From assembly GCA_028284125.1 (NCBI GenBank), contig JANQSI010000001.1, positions 372,001 through 436,000 on the forward strand: a stretch of 64,000 nt of DNA, written 5' to 3'. Shown here in pieces: positions 7,657 through 14,805 of this stretch. The stretch is from Cyclobacteriaceae bacterium (GTDB taxonomy: Bacteria; Bacteroidota; Bacteroidia; Cytophagales; Cyclobacteriaceae). The notes below the pieces were generated by a model. The model saw nothing but the letters and a program-made list of their open reading frames with translations, searched no databases and was not told the DNA's origin. The translations under genes were made by a program, and so were the position numbers. Every line of letters begins with the position of its first letter. Position 1 is the first letter of the stretch.

Positions 7657-10044
7657 TCACCTTAACGCGTCAACCTTAGCTTTGACATATTCGAATGAAC
7701 CTACAATTGTATCATTCTCAACAACTGTCTCTACAGGATCTATTGCCACTACTTGAACAATGGCCTGGATTTGACCATCTTTTAACTCTGTAGTTGTGAC
7801 TTCCAAATCTCTTATGTAATCAACCTCACCATCTGTGGTATTCTTTCTTAGCGAATTCTCAATTTCGGTAAGTTGAGCGGTTGTTCCGTGTGAAACTCCT
7901 CCATAGATTTCTCCCAAAATCGGAGCGATCACTAAACCTACCAGACATGTCAATTTGATAAGGATATTCATAGAAGGTCCGGAAGTATCTTTAAATGGAT
8001 CTCCAACTGTATCACCAGTTACAGCTGCTTTGTGAGCTTCTGATCCTTTGTATGTCATTTCGCCATCGATCATCACACCAGCCTCGAAAGATTTCTTGGC
8101 ATTGTCCCAAGCACCGCCCGCATTGTTTTGGAAAATAGCCCAAAGAACTCCAGATACAGCAACACCTGCCATATAGCTTCCAAGTGCCTCAGGCCCCATC
8201 AAGAATCCAATGAGAATTGGAGCTGTGATGGTAATTGCTCCTGGAAGCATCATTTCTCTCAACGCAGCTTTTGTTGAGATATCTACACATTTTCCGTAAT
8301 CAGGTTTTCCTGTTCCTTCCATGATGCCTGGAATCTCCTTGAATTGTCTTCTCACTTCTTTCACCATCTCCATGGCTGCTTTACCAACCGATCGCATTGC
8401 AAGTGCCGAGAAAACTACTGGTACCATTCCTCCAATGAAAAGTGCCGCCAATACATCAGCTTTGAAAATGTTGATTCCATCAATTCCAGTGAATGTGACA
8501 TAAGCTGCGAAAAGTGCTAATGCCGTAAGTGCTGCAGAAGCAATCGCAAATCCTTTTCCGATCGCTGCAGTCGTGTTTCCTACTGAATCAAGAATGTCTG
8601 TTTTTTCTCTTACGTCTTCAGGTAGTTCGCTCATTTCTGCAATTCCACCAGCGTTATCGGCAATAGGTCCAAATGCATCAATCGCTAGCTGCATAGCAGT
8701 AGTTGCCATCATGGCAGATGCTGCAATACCAACTCCGTAAAATCCAGCCAATTCATATGCTCCCCAGATGGCAAATGCAAATAATAAGATTGGTCCGAAA
8801 GTAGAGATCATTCCAGTAGAAAGTCCGGCAATGATGTTGGTAGCTGCACCTGTTGAAGAATTTTGAACGATATCCAAAACCGGCTTTTTACCTAAACCGG
8901 TATAGTATTCTGTGAAATAAGAGATCAGTCCTCCAACTGCAAGCCCAACTAGTACGGCGTAGAAAACGCTCATTGAAGTGATCGGCTGAAGTCCTTCTCC
9001 AAAAAGATTCATTGACATTGAAGCAGGTAGAAGCAAATCAATGATGAAGTAACATGCAATTGCTGTAAGAATAATTGATCCCCAGTTTCCTTTGTTAAGA
9101 GCGGCCTGAACTTGAGGTTCTTTAGAATTATTGTCTGAAATTTTTATAAAGAGTGTGCCTAAGATTGAAAAAACGATTCCAACTCCTGCAATAACTAAAG
9201 GAAGTAATATTGGGCCAATTCCATTGAATGCATCATTGATTGATCCGCCCATATCCCGAATGACATAGTTTCCTAAAACCATAGATGCCAAAACGGTTGC
9301 AACATAAGATCCAAATAAGTCAGCACCCATACCGGCCACATCACCAACGTTATCACCAACATTGTCTGCGATTGTTGCTGGGTTTCTTGGATCATCTTCC
9401 GGAATACCAGCTTCAACTTTTCCTACAAGGTCAGCTCCAACGTCTGCTGCTTTGGTATAAATTCCGCCCCCTACTCTAGCGAAAAGAGCAATGGATTCTG
9501 CACCTAATGAGAAACCAGCTAGGGCTTCAAGTACAACAGTCATGTCTCCAGTATTTGTCCAGGAGCCTCCCATGAACCACTGAAACAAAATGATGAAGAT
9601 CATACTCAATCCGAAAACGGCCAATCCAGCCACTCCGAGTCCCATTACAGTTCCTCCGGTAAATGATACTTTCAATGCTTGAGGTAGGCTTGATCTAGCT
9701 GCTTGAGTAGTTCTTACATTAGCTGCCGTGGCTATTCTCATCCCTATATTTCCAGCGAATGCTGAGAAGAAGGCACCAATCACGAAAGCAACAACAATGA
9801 ACCAATGTGTGGTTTCTACCAAAGAGGAAATAACTCCTAGTAAAACGCCAGCTAAAACAACAAAAATTGCAAGTATTCTATATTCTGCACTAAGAAATGC
9901 CAACGCTCCTTCTCGTATGTGATTTGCAAGGGTTTGCATTTTGTCATCACCGGCATCTTGCTTGTTCACCCAACGTGATTTTATGATCATTACAAGAAGA
10001 CCAAGAAGCCCTAGAGCAGGCACTAAATAGATAAGTTTATCCAT
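7657..10044 (-). CDS. hppA: Membrane-bound cation-pumping inorganic pyrophosphatase (K+-dependent type)
   Basis: A 795-residue polytopic enzyme that couples PPi hydrolysis to export of H+ and/or Na+. The pyrophosphate-binding signature [11 protein letters not shown] is at 201-211, followed by the Asp-rich [20 protein letters not shown] second Asp cluster ([18 protein letters not shown]) lies near residues 465-495. The residue after GNTT is Ala (A493) rather than Lys, which marks the K+-dependent subfamily. Whether it pumps Na+ or H+ cannot be read safely here. After the last membrane helix there is a soluble tail of about 80 residues (starting near [10 protein letters not shown]), longer than in many homologues. 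It has its own minus-strand TATCTTTG promoter element and its own terminator, so it is monocistronic. Confidence 0.95.
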   Translation of the reverse strand: MDKLIYLVPALGLLGLLVMIIKSRWVNKQDAGDDKMQTLANHIREGALAFLSAEYRILAIFVVLAGVLLGVISSLVETTHWFIVVAFVIGAFFSAFAGNIGMRIATAANVRTTQAARSSLPQALKVSFTGGTVMGLGVAGLAVFGLSMIFIILFQWFMGGSWTNTGDMTVVLEALAGFSLGAESIALFARVGGGIYTKAADVGADLVGKVEAGIPEDDPRNPATIADNVGDNVGDVAGMGADLFGSYVATVLASMVLGNYVIRDMGGSINDAFNGIGPILLPLVIAGVGIVFSILGTLFIKISDNNSKEPQVQAALNKGNWGSIILTAIACYFIIDLLLPASMSMNLFGEGLQPITSMSVFYAVLVGLAVGGLISYFTEYYTGLGKKPVLDIVQNSSTGAATNIIAGLSTGMISTFGPILLFAFAIWGAYELAGFYGVGIAASAMMATTAMQLAIDAFGPIADNAGGIAEMSELPEDVREKTDILDSVGNTTAAIGKGFAIASAALTALALFAAYVTFTGIDGINIFKADVLAALFIGGMVPVVFSALAMRSVGKAAMEMVKEVRRQFKEIPGIMEGTGKPDYGKCVDISTKAALREMMLPGAITITAPILIGFLMGPEALGSYMAGVAVSGVLWAIFQNNAGGAWDNAKKSFEAGVMIDGEMTYKGSEAHKAAVTGDTVGDPFKDTSGPSMNILIKLTCLVGLVIAPILGEIYGGVSHGTTAQLTEIENSLRKNTTDGEVDYIRDLEVTTTELKDGQIQAIVQVVAIDPVETVVENDTIVGSFEYVKAKVDALR

Positions 10045-10075
10045 GATTTATTTATAGATTTTCAAAAACAGTGCG

Positions 10076-10083
10076 CAAAGATA
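10076..10083 (-). promoter_or_regulatory. Bacteroidota -7 promoter element (TATCTTTG) for hppA
   Basis: The minus strand reads TATCTTTG, an exact TAnnTTTG match, about 30 bases upstream of the hppA ATG. A T-run lies about 17-23 bases further upstream where a -33 element is expected. Confidence 0.55.
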
Positions 10084-10138
10084 GGTGTTTGCACATTCTA
10101 AAAAAATCTACAATTACTTCTTTAAAAAATGGGTGGAT

Positions 10139-10828
10139 TTACAGCCCTGAGCTAGGTGTGTTGATGTAATTCAAAAACTCTTGTTTGACTTCTTGATCCT
10201 TGAATTTTCCATCAAAAAATGCAGTTCCAGTTCGGCTGTTCGTGTCATTCACACCCCTGGATGAAACACACATATGAGATGCGTCCATAACAACAGCAAC
10301 ATCATCGGTTTGGAGTATCGATTTTAGTTCTTTTCCAATCTGCATCGTTAGCCTCTCCTGAACTTGAGGGCGCTTGGAATAATATTGAACAATTCGATTG
10401 ATCTTCGAAAGTCCTATTACTTTTCCACTAGAGAAATAGGCAACATGGGCTTTGCCATAAATTGGAACGAAGTGGTGCTCGCAGTGAGAATAAAAGGTGA
10501 TATCCTTCTCAACCAGCATCTGATCGTAATTGTACTTATTTTCAAATAATCTGGCCTGAGGTTTATTGGCTGGGTTTAGACCTGAAAATACTTCTTGCAC
10601 ATACATTTTGGCAACTCTATTTGGAGTTCCTTTCAGACTATCGTCTTCAAGGTCCAAGCCAAGAATATGCATGATTTCCTTAAAATGCTTGGAGATCAGT
10701 TCGATCTTCAACTCATCGTCCTGCTCAAAGGCATCGGGTCTTAATGGAGTCTCGCTTGATGACGAAAAATGATCATCGCCATCATCATGATTAAGCTGGG
10801 TATTCAACAAAGTTTCGTTCCGTTTCAT
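10139..10828 (-). CDS. folE: GTP cyclohydrolase I FolE
   Basis: Converts GTP to 7,8-dihydroneopterin triphosphate, the entry step for folate and related pterins. The 229-residue protein carries the zinc/catalytic motif FYSHCEHHFVP (Cys and two His), the substrate block VIGLSKINRIV and the second zinc Cys in HMCVSSRGV, followed by TRTGTAFF-like NSRTGTAFFDG. An acidic, His/Asp-rich N-terminal extension of about 35 residues precedes the core. The next in-frame Met is too far in, so the upstream start is kept even though it overlaps the preceding PTPS-like gene by 38 bases. The overlap and shared pterin chemistry indicate translational and functional coupling. Confidence 0.95.
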   Translation of the reverse strand: MKRNETLLNTQLNHDDGDDHFSSSSETPLRPDAFEQDDELKIELISKHFKEIMHILGLDLEDDSLKGTPNRVAKMYVQEVFSGLNPANKPQARLFENKYNYDQMLVEKDITFYSHCEHHFVPIYGKAHVAYFSSGKVIGLSKINRIVQYYSKRPQVQERLTMQIGKELKSILQTDDVAVVMDASHMCVSSRGVNDTNSRTGTAFFDGKFKDQEVKQEFLNYINTPSSGL

Positions 10829-11201
10829 AAAGTTTAATTTTCAAATCAGACTCTGATCCGATTTTCGCCTTCAGTAAATTATAAATAACAATGGCAATAT
10901 TCTCAGCAGTAGGATTCAAATTTTTAAATTCGGGTACATCCAAATTCAGATTTTTGTGATCTAATTTATCAATAACACATTCATTAATCAGGTCACTTAG
11001 TTTCTTCATGTCATAAACATAACCCGTTTCAGGATCTGGTTCACCAGTCAAGCTTACAATCAACTCATAATTGTGCCCGTGCCAATTTGGGTTATTGCAT
11101 TTTCCAAAAACCGTCTCATTCTTTTCATCTGTCCAGTCGGGATTGAAAAGTCTGTGTGCGGCGTTGAAATGCTCTTTCCTACTGATTGTAACTTTGGACA
11201 T
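10791..11201 (-). CDS. 6-pyruvoyl/6-carboxy-tetrahydropterin synthase family protein (PTPS-type motif)
   Basis: A 136-residue T-fold enzyme acting on dihydroneopterin triphosphate, the FolE product. Zinc ligands are His16 (NAAH), His41 and His43 (WHGHNY); the catalytic Cys is C35. Asp and His of LDHKNLN and the Glu of LYETERN complete the active site. The spacing C-N-N-P-N-W-H-G-H matches the eukaryotic-type 6-pyruvoyl-tetrahydropterin synthase motif rather than the shorter CxxxHGH seen in typical QueD. The product could therefore be 6-pyruvoyl-tetrahydropterin (biopterin-like route) instead of the queuosine precursor. No queC, queE or queF is nearby, while folE overlaps it directly. Confidence 0.85.
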   Translation of the reverse strand: MSKVTISRKEHFNAAHRLFNPDWTDEKNETVFGKCNNPNWHGHNYELIVSLTGEPDPETGYVYDMKKLSDLINECVIDKLDHKNLNLDVPEFKNLNPTAENIAIVIYNLLKAKIGSESDLKIKLYETERNFVEYPA

Positions 11202-11303
11202 ACTGCGAAATTACCGGTCAATTAACAAATAGATGTCAGAAGATGTTTCGTTTAACTATGAATTTATTTTTCGAGGTGTTTGTTTTGCGGAGAAATTCAG
11301 CGA

Positions 11304-11957
11304 GTGGAAATAGTAGATATCCGAGCAAAAATTGAGGAGTATAAATTAAGTGGTAAGTCGCTTTTCACAACTTCCTCGTTTCAAACACACAGCATAGTTC
11401 TCCTTCATATATTAAGTGAAATTGATAATTCCATTCCAGTCTATTGTATCAATACTGGTTATCTTTTTCCAGAAACCATTTCTTATCGAGACCAAGTAAT
11501 TGAAAATTTTGGACTAACGCTGGTGGACCTTAAACCGGATACTCCAAAATATCTGCAACGTGAACCAAACGGTAAGCTCATGTTTACGACCGATCCGGAT
11601 CATTGCTGTTATTTGAACAAAACTCAGCCAATGGAAGCAATCCTAGCAAGTCATGACGTGTGGATCAATGGTGTTAGAGGAGATCAAAGTGCTGTTAGGA
11701 AAGCGATGAAAGTGGAACAAGAGGCTCCTTACAATTGTGTTCGCTTTCATCCGATGCTAGATTGGAACAAGAAGAAAATCTTTGATTATATCAAAGAACA
11801 CGATTTACCCAGACATCCGCTGGACGACAAGGGATACATAAGTATTGGTTGTGAGCCATGCACAAGAAAAGTGGACCTTGAAATGCAGGAGCGAGAAGCT
11901 AGATGGTATGGGCTGAATAAAGTTGAATGTGGTTTGCACACGGATTTAATTAAATAG
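11304..11957 (+). CDS. cysH: Phosphoadenylyl/adenylyl-sulfate reductase (CysH family, Fe-S type)
   Basis: Reduces APS (or PAPS) to sulfite in assimilatory sulfate reduction. A CC...CxxC cluster motif (DHCCYLNK near residue 108 and GCEPC near 185) indicates a 4Fe-4S enzyme of the APS-reductase type. The C-terminal KVECGLH carries the catalytic Cys. Substrate-loop residues TSSFQTHS and the CINTGYLFPET segment also fit. No ATG begins the frame. I choose GTG at 11304 because GGAGAAA lies 9 bases upstream; a TTG at 11280 would add 8 residues. No other sulfate-assimilation gene is in the window. The divergent neighbour is the pterin synthase, with about 80 bases between. Confidence 0.88.
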   Translation: MEIVDIRAKIEEYKLSGKSLFTTSSFQTHSIVLLHILSEIDNSIPVYCINTGYLFPETISYRDQVIENFGLTLVDLKPDTPKYLQREPNGKLMFTTDPDHCCYLNKTQPMEAILASHDVWINGVRGDQSAVRKAMKVEQEAPYNCVRFHPMLDWNKKKIFDYIKEHDLPRHPLDDKGYISIGCEPCTRKVDLEMQEREARWYGLNKVECGLHTDLIK

Positions 11958-11998
11958 TTAAGAGTTGACTATCGGTAGTTGACAGAATTCAGAGACAA

Positions 11999-12919
11999 AT
12001 GAAAGTATTGATAACTGGTGGAGCAGGATACATTGGGACAAAGCTTGTGAAACGATTAGTTAGTGAGAAAGCAATCGATAAGATCATTGCATACGATAAT
12101 TTAAGCAAAGGCCATCACAATTTCTTTCTTGGAGATACTTTCAAAAACAAAGAAAAAATTCAGTCTTACAGAGGTGATATTCTCGATACTCGACAACTGA
12201 AACGATTGATGAAAGATATTGATGTGGTAGTTCATCTCGCTGCTATTGTCACGACACCATTTGCGAATACAGATCCTCATTTCTACGAACAAGTGAATCA
12301 TTGGGGGACTGCTGAAGTGGCATACTGTGTAGAAGAAAGTAGCATTTCAAAATTCATTTACCTAAGCAGTACATCCGTCTATGGAGCAAGCGACGAGATA
12401 GCAACCGAAGATACTATTCCATCGCCTTCTACCTTTTATGGAATATCTAAGCTGCGCGGTGAAGAACACACGAATAGACTGGCAGAAAAAATGACTGCCA
12501 TCACACTAAGAGGTGGTAACGTTTATGGCTATAGCAAATCAATGCGTTTTGATGCAGTGATCAATCGATTCATGTTTGATGCCAATTTCACAGGTAGAAT
12601 TCAAATTTTTGGAAATGGCAAACAGTCACGTGCCTTTATCCACGTGGATCATCTTGCCGACAGCCTCGCCAAAACAATCATTGGAAATGTCGATTCCGGA
12701 ACATACAATCTTGTTGATAAAAATTTGCAAATACTGGATTTAGTAGACACTGTCAAAGAAATTTATCCTGAGCTTGAGTTTCTATTTACCAATCAACATA
12801 TGAATCTTCGGGAACTAAGAGTGAATCCCGAAAGTAAATTATTCAGTCAGATTGAGAAATTTCCAAACACTGACCTAAAAAAAGAGCTATTGGAATTCAA
12901 GGAGAGATTTGCATTTTAA
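11999..12919 (+). CDS. NAD-dependent sugar-nucleotide epimerase/dehydratase (extended SDR)
   Basis: A 306-residue extended short-chain dehydrogenase. The NAD-binding GGAGYIG is at residues 7-13, DNLS follows strand beta2, and LSSTSVYG plus the catalytic pair YGISK (Tyr and Lys about residue 142-146) are present. These match UDP-glucose 4-epimerase or dTDP-glucose dehydratase relatives acting on nucleotide sugars. The exact substrate cannot be assigned. It follows cysH by 41 bases on the same strand, with no other polysaccharide gene nearby, so it may be cotranscribed without sharing a pathway. Confidence 0.82.
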   Translation: MKVLITGGAGYIGTKLVKRLVSEKAIDKIIAYDNLSKGHHNFFLGDTFKNKEKIQSYRGDILDTRQLKRLMKDIDVVVHLAAIVTTPFANTDPHFYEQVNHWGTAEVAYCVEESSISKFIYLSSTSVYGASDEIATEDTIPSPSTFYGISKLRGEEHTNRLAEKMTAITLRGGNVYGYSKSMRFDAVINRFMFDANFTGRIQIFGNGKQSRAFIHVDHLADSLAKTIIGNVDSGTYNLVDKNLQILDLVDTVKEIYPELEFLFTNQHMNLRELRVNPESKLFSQIEKFPNTDLKKELLEFKERFAF

Positions 12920-12966
12920 TCTTGACGTTGACCCATTAAGCATCTGAGATATTTATAACTCTTTTT

Positions 12967-13006
12967 CGTAAATTTACGTGTAATAATATGTAAATTTACA
13001 TGTAAT
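12967..13006 (+). promoter_or_regulatory. Tandem palindromic operators upstream of the RES/Xre toxin-antitoxin pair
   Basis: Two 17-base direct repeats, GTAAATTTACGTGTAAT (12968-12984) and GTAAATTTACATGTAAT (12990-13006), differ at one base. Each contains a perfect palindrome: CGTAAATTTACG at 12967-12978 and ATGTAAATTTACAT at 12988-13001. The repeat pitch is 22 bp, about two helical turns, and the second copy runs into the antitoxin ATG at 13005. This is the layout expected for an autorepressing antitoxin. Each copy also contains TAAATTTA, one base from the TAnnTTTG promoter element, so repressor and polymerase sites may coincide. Confidence 0.75.
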
Positions 13007-13358
13007 GAGCTATGAAATAAAAACAGTTGAAACATCTAAGGTAGCTGAAGAAGCAGTGGCTTATGGAATTCCAAAATCTGATATGGCGAGCATGCTCGGA
13101 GTATCTGATAAAACTTTCTACAACATCATGCAAAAAACCTACCTTGATAGGGAAAGATCCGACCGCTTTCATTTCTTACATCAAGTTTTAGAATCTGGAA
13201 AAGACACATTTGGATCAGAAGAAGGCTTCACTTCATGGATGAACACTCCTCAACCCACACTGGATGGTCATAAGCCTTTGGATATGCTGTCTTCAATAAC
13301 CGGAGCAAATCAAGTTCTCCAAATGCTTGGTAGAATAAAACACGGAATCACAGCTTGA
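13005..13358 (+). CDS. Xre/MbcA/ParS-family antitoxin (DUF2384)
   Basis: A 117-residue two-domain antitoxin. Residues 1-60 form an Xre-like helix-turn-helix (VAYGIPKSDMASMLGVSDKT). The C-terminal about 55 residues are the DUF2384 toxin-binding region, recognisable by FTSWMNTPQPTLDGHKPLDML and the final GRIKHG. Known homologues cap the active site of the RES toxin and repress their own operon. Two palindromic repeats at the start codon are the likely binding sites. The stop overlaps the toxin's TTG start (TTGA). Confidence 0.9.
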   Translation: MSYEIKTVETSKVAEEAVAYGIPKSDMASMLGVSDKTFYNIMQKTYLDRERSDRFHFLHQVLESGKDTFGSEEGFTSWMNTPQPTLDGHKPLDMLSSITGANQVLQMLGRIKHGITA

Positions 13359-13795
13359 TTGTCTACCGTCTTACACATCCCCAGTATGCGAATGATCTAA
13401 GTGGAATTGGTTCATCAATATATGGTGGGCGTTGGAATCCAATAGGATGTTTTATGCTCTACACTGCTCAATCATCCTCTCTAAGCATTTTGGAACATCT
13501 TGTTCATATTAAAGGTGCGAGAAATGAGTTAAAATATCGATTAAATATGATTGAATTAGGAGACTCTCCCATCACTGAACTTGAAATAGATCATACGGAT
13601 ATTCGTAACCCGAACAAAACAGAAGAAATTGGAAGTGAATGGATTTTGTCGGGAAGTACACCTGTTCTTAAAGTTCCTTCGGTGATCAATCCTTTGGAAT
13701 ATAACTACCTAATCAATCCTACTCATACCGACCTTGAAATAAATATCGTTAATCAGGAATGGTTTGTTTATGATGAAAGATTGGTAAAAGCCTAG
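13355..13795 (+). CDS. RES-domain toxin (NAD+-targeting family)
   Basis: A 146-residue RES-domain protein. The family-defining Arg, Glu and Ser are present: Arg in SIYGGRWNPIG (about residue 26), Glu in ILEHLVH (about 46) and Ser in the VPSVINPLEYNYLINP block near residue 110. Characterised RES toxins degrade NAD+ or ADP-ribosylate a metabolic enzyme; the activity of this one is inferred from the family. The reading frame begins at TTG inside the antitoxin stop (TTGA), giving tight translational coupling that keeps toxin below antitoxin. It converges with the flavin reductase gene, the two stops sharing a CTAG. Confidence 0.88.
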   Translation: MIVYRLTHPQYANDLSGIGSSIYGGRWNPIGCFMLYTAQSSSLSILEHLVHIKGARNELKYRLNMIELGDSPITELEIDHTDIRNPNKTEEIGSEWILSGSTPVLKVPSVINPLEYNYLINPTHTDLEINIVNQEWFVYDERLVKA

Positions 13796-14676
13796 GATTG
13801 CAGTAGTACTTTCCATGCTTCAACGACATTGCCTTCTACCAGATGTTTAGCTGCCAATTTATGTAGTTCTTCCTGAAGTCTTTCATGATCCGAATCAAGT
13901 GAATCAAGAATGGAACTGATTTCTGGTTCGCTTGAAAATAGATTGATTTCTTCCTGTGATGGAAGTTTTTCTACATTCCCCAATTGTCCTAGATTATTCC
14001 CCGTCAAGATTCTACTGTTTCGAATATGAGGTGGAATCTGATCCACACCTATTCCTTTGTTGGCTAATGGTTTAGCAACCTCAAAAATATCATTCCCAGA
14101 TGCTCGAGAATACCAATTACCTCCCATTCGGCCGACCAGATCGATTTTGTTTGGATCTATTTTACCTTCCGTCAGGATTTGATCGTTCAGATGTATTAGT
14201 AAAACCTCGCAAATAACAAGATTGCCAGCACCTCCTTTATCTCCTAATGGTCGAACCTCAATCACTTTGCACTCGAATGAAACAGGAGATTCTTTCACCC
14301 GAGGTGGTTCAACTTTTTCTGATCGCTCTTCAGTAAATCCCGCCTTCACAAATTCGTTGACTCCCTTCTCATACTCTGTACTCGATAAAGACATTTGTTC
14401 CACCATTTCATGAGAAACCACATTGATAACTACTTCCGGCTGTTCGATTACATTTTGGTAGGTATGTTTCGAAGTGTTGTCTCGTCCTCTCCTGGCAGGA
14501 GAAAAAATCATAATTGGTGGATTGGCACTGAAAACGTTAAAGAAACTGAAGGGACTTAAGTTAACAGTACCTGATTTATCTACGGTACTTGCAAAAGCAA
14601 TGGGACGTGGCGCAACTGCTCCTAATAGATAACCATGAAGTTCTGGTACGGGTATTTCTTTCGGGTCAATTCTCAT
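13792..14676 (-). CDS. Flavin reductase family protein (FMN-binding split barrel)
   Basis: A 294-residue protein starting at the ATG 14676 (MRIDPKEIPVPELHGYLLG); an upstream in-frame ATG at 14730 would add 18 residues of poor homology. The N-terminal about 200 residues form a flavin reductase-like FMN-binding domain: the AVAPRPIAFAST motif near 20-31, NLSPFSFFN near 42 and DNTSKHTYQN near 70. The C-terminal about 90 residues are helical and charged, outside the standard domain. Relatives are annotated as flavin reductases or flavoredoxins; the electron partner is unknown. It overlaps the RES toxin gene tail to tail. Confidence 0.83.
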   Translation of the reverse strand: MRIDPKEIPVPELHGYLLGAVAPRPIAFASTVDKSGTVNLSPFSFFNVFSANPPIMIFSPARRGRDNTSKHTYQNVIEQPEVVINVVSHEMVEQMSLSSTEYEKGVNEFVKAGFTEERSEKVEPPRVKESPVSFECKVIEVRPLGDKGGAGNLVICEVLLIHLNDQILTEGKIDPNKIDLVGRMGGNWYSRASGNDIFEVAKPLANKGIGVDQIPPHIRNSRILTGNNLGQLGNVEKLPSQEEINLFSSEPEISSILDSLDSDHERLQEELHKLAAKHLVEGNVVEAWKVLLQS

Positions 14677-14769
14677 GTGCTGTAGTCTTTCACAAATATG
14701 TAACAAGTTCCTTATACGACTTGATTTCAATAAACCTCTTTTTCATATTATTTCCTCACCTCTAGCTTT

Positions 14770-14777
14770 TAAATTTG
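14770..14777 (+). promoter_or_regulatory. Bacteroidota -7 promoter element (TAAATTTG) for valS
   Basis: An exact TAnnTTTG match about 28 bases before the valS ATG in the short divergent gap with the flavin reductase gene. No clear -33 TTTG is seen. Confidence 0.45.
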
Positions 14778-14805
14778 CGGCTCTTTTAAAAGCAGATCGA
14801 TAAGA

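Noticed and set aside
12920-13795. Evidence that the RES/Xre pair lies on a genomic island
   Set aside because: No integrase, tRNA or direct-repeat boundary is present and the flanking genes are ordinary; it looks like a simple two-gene insertion.
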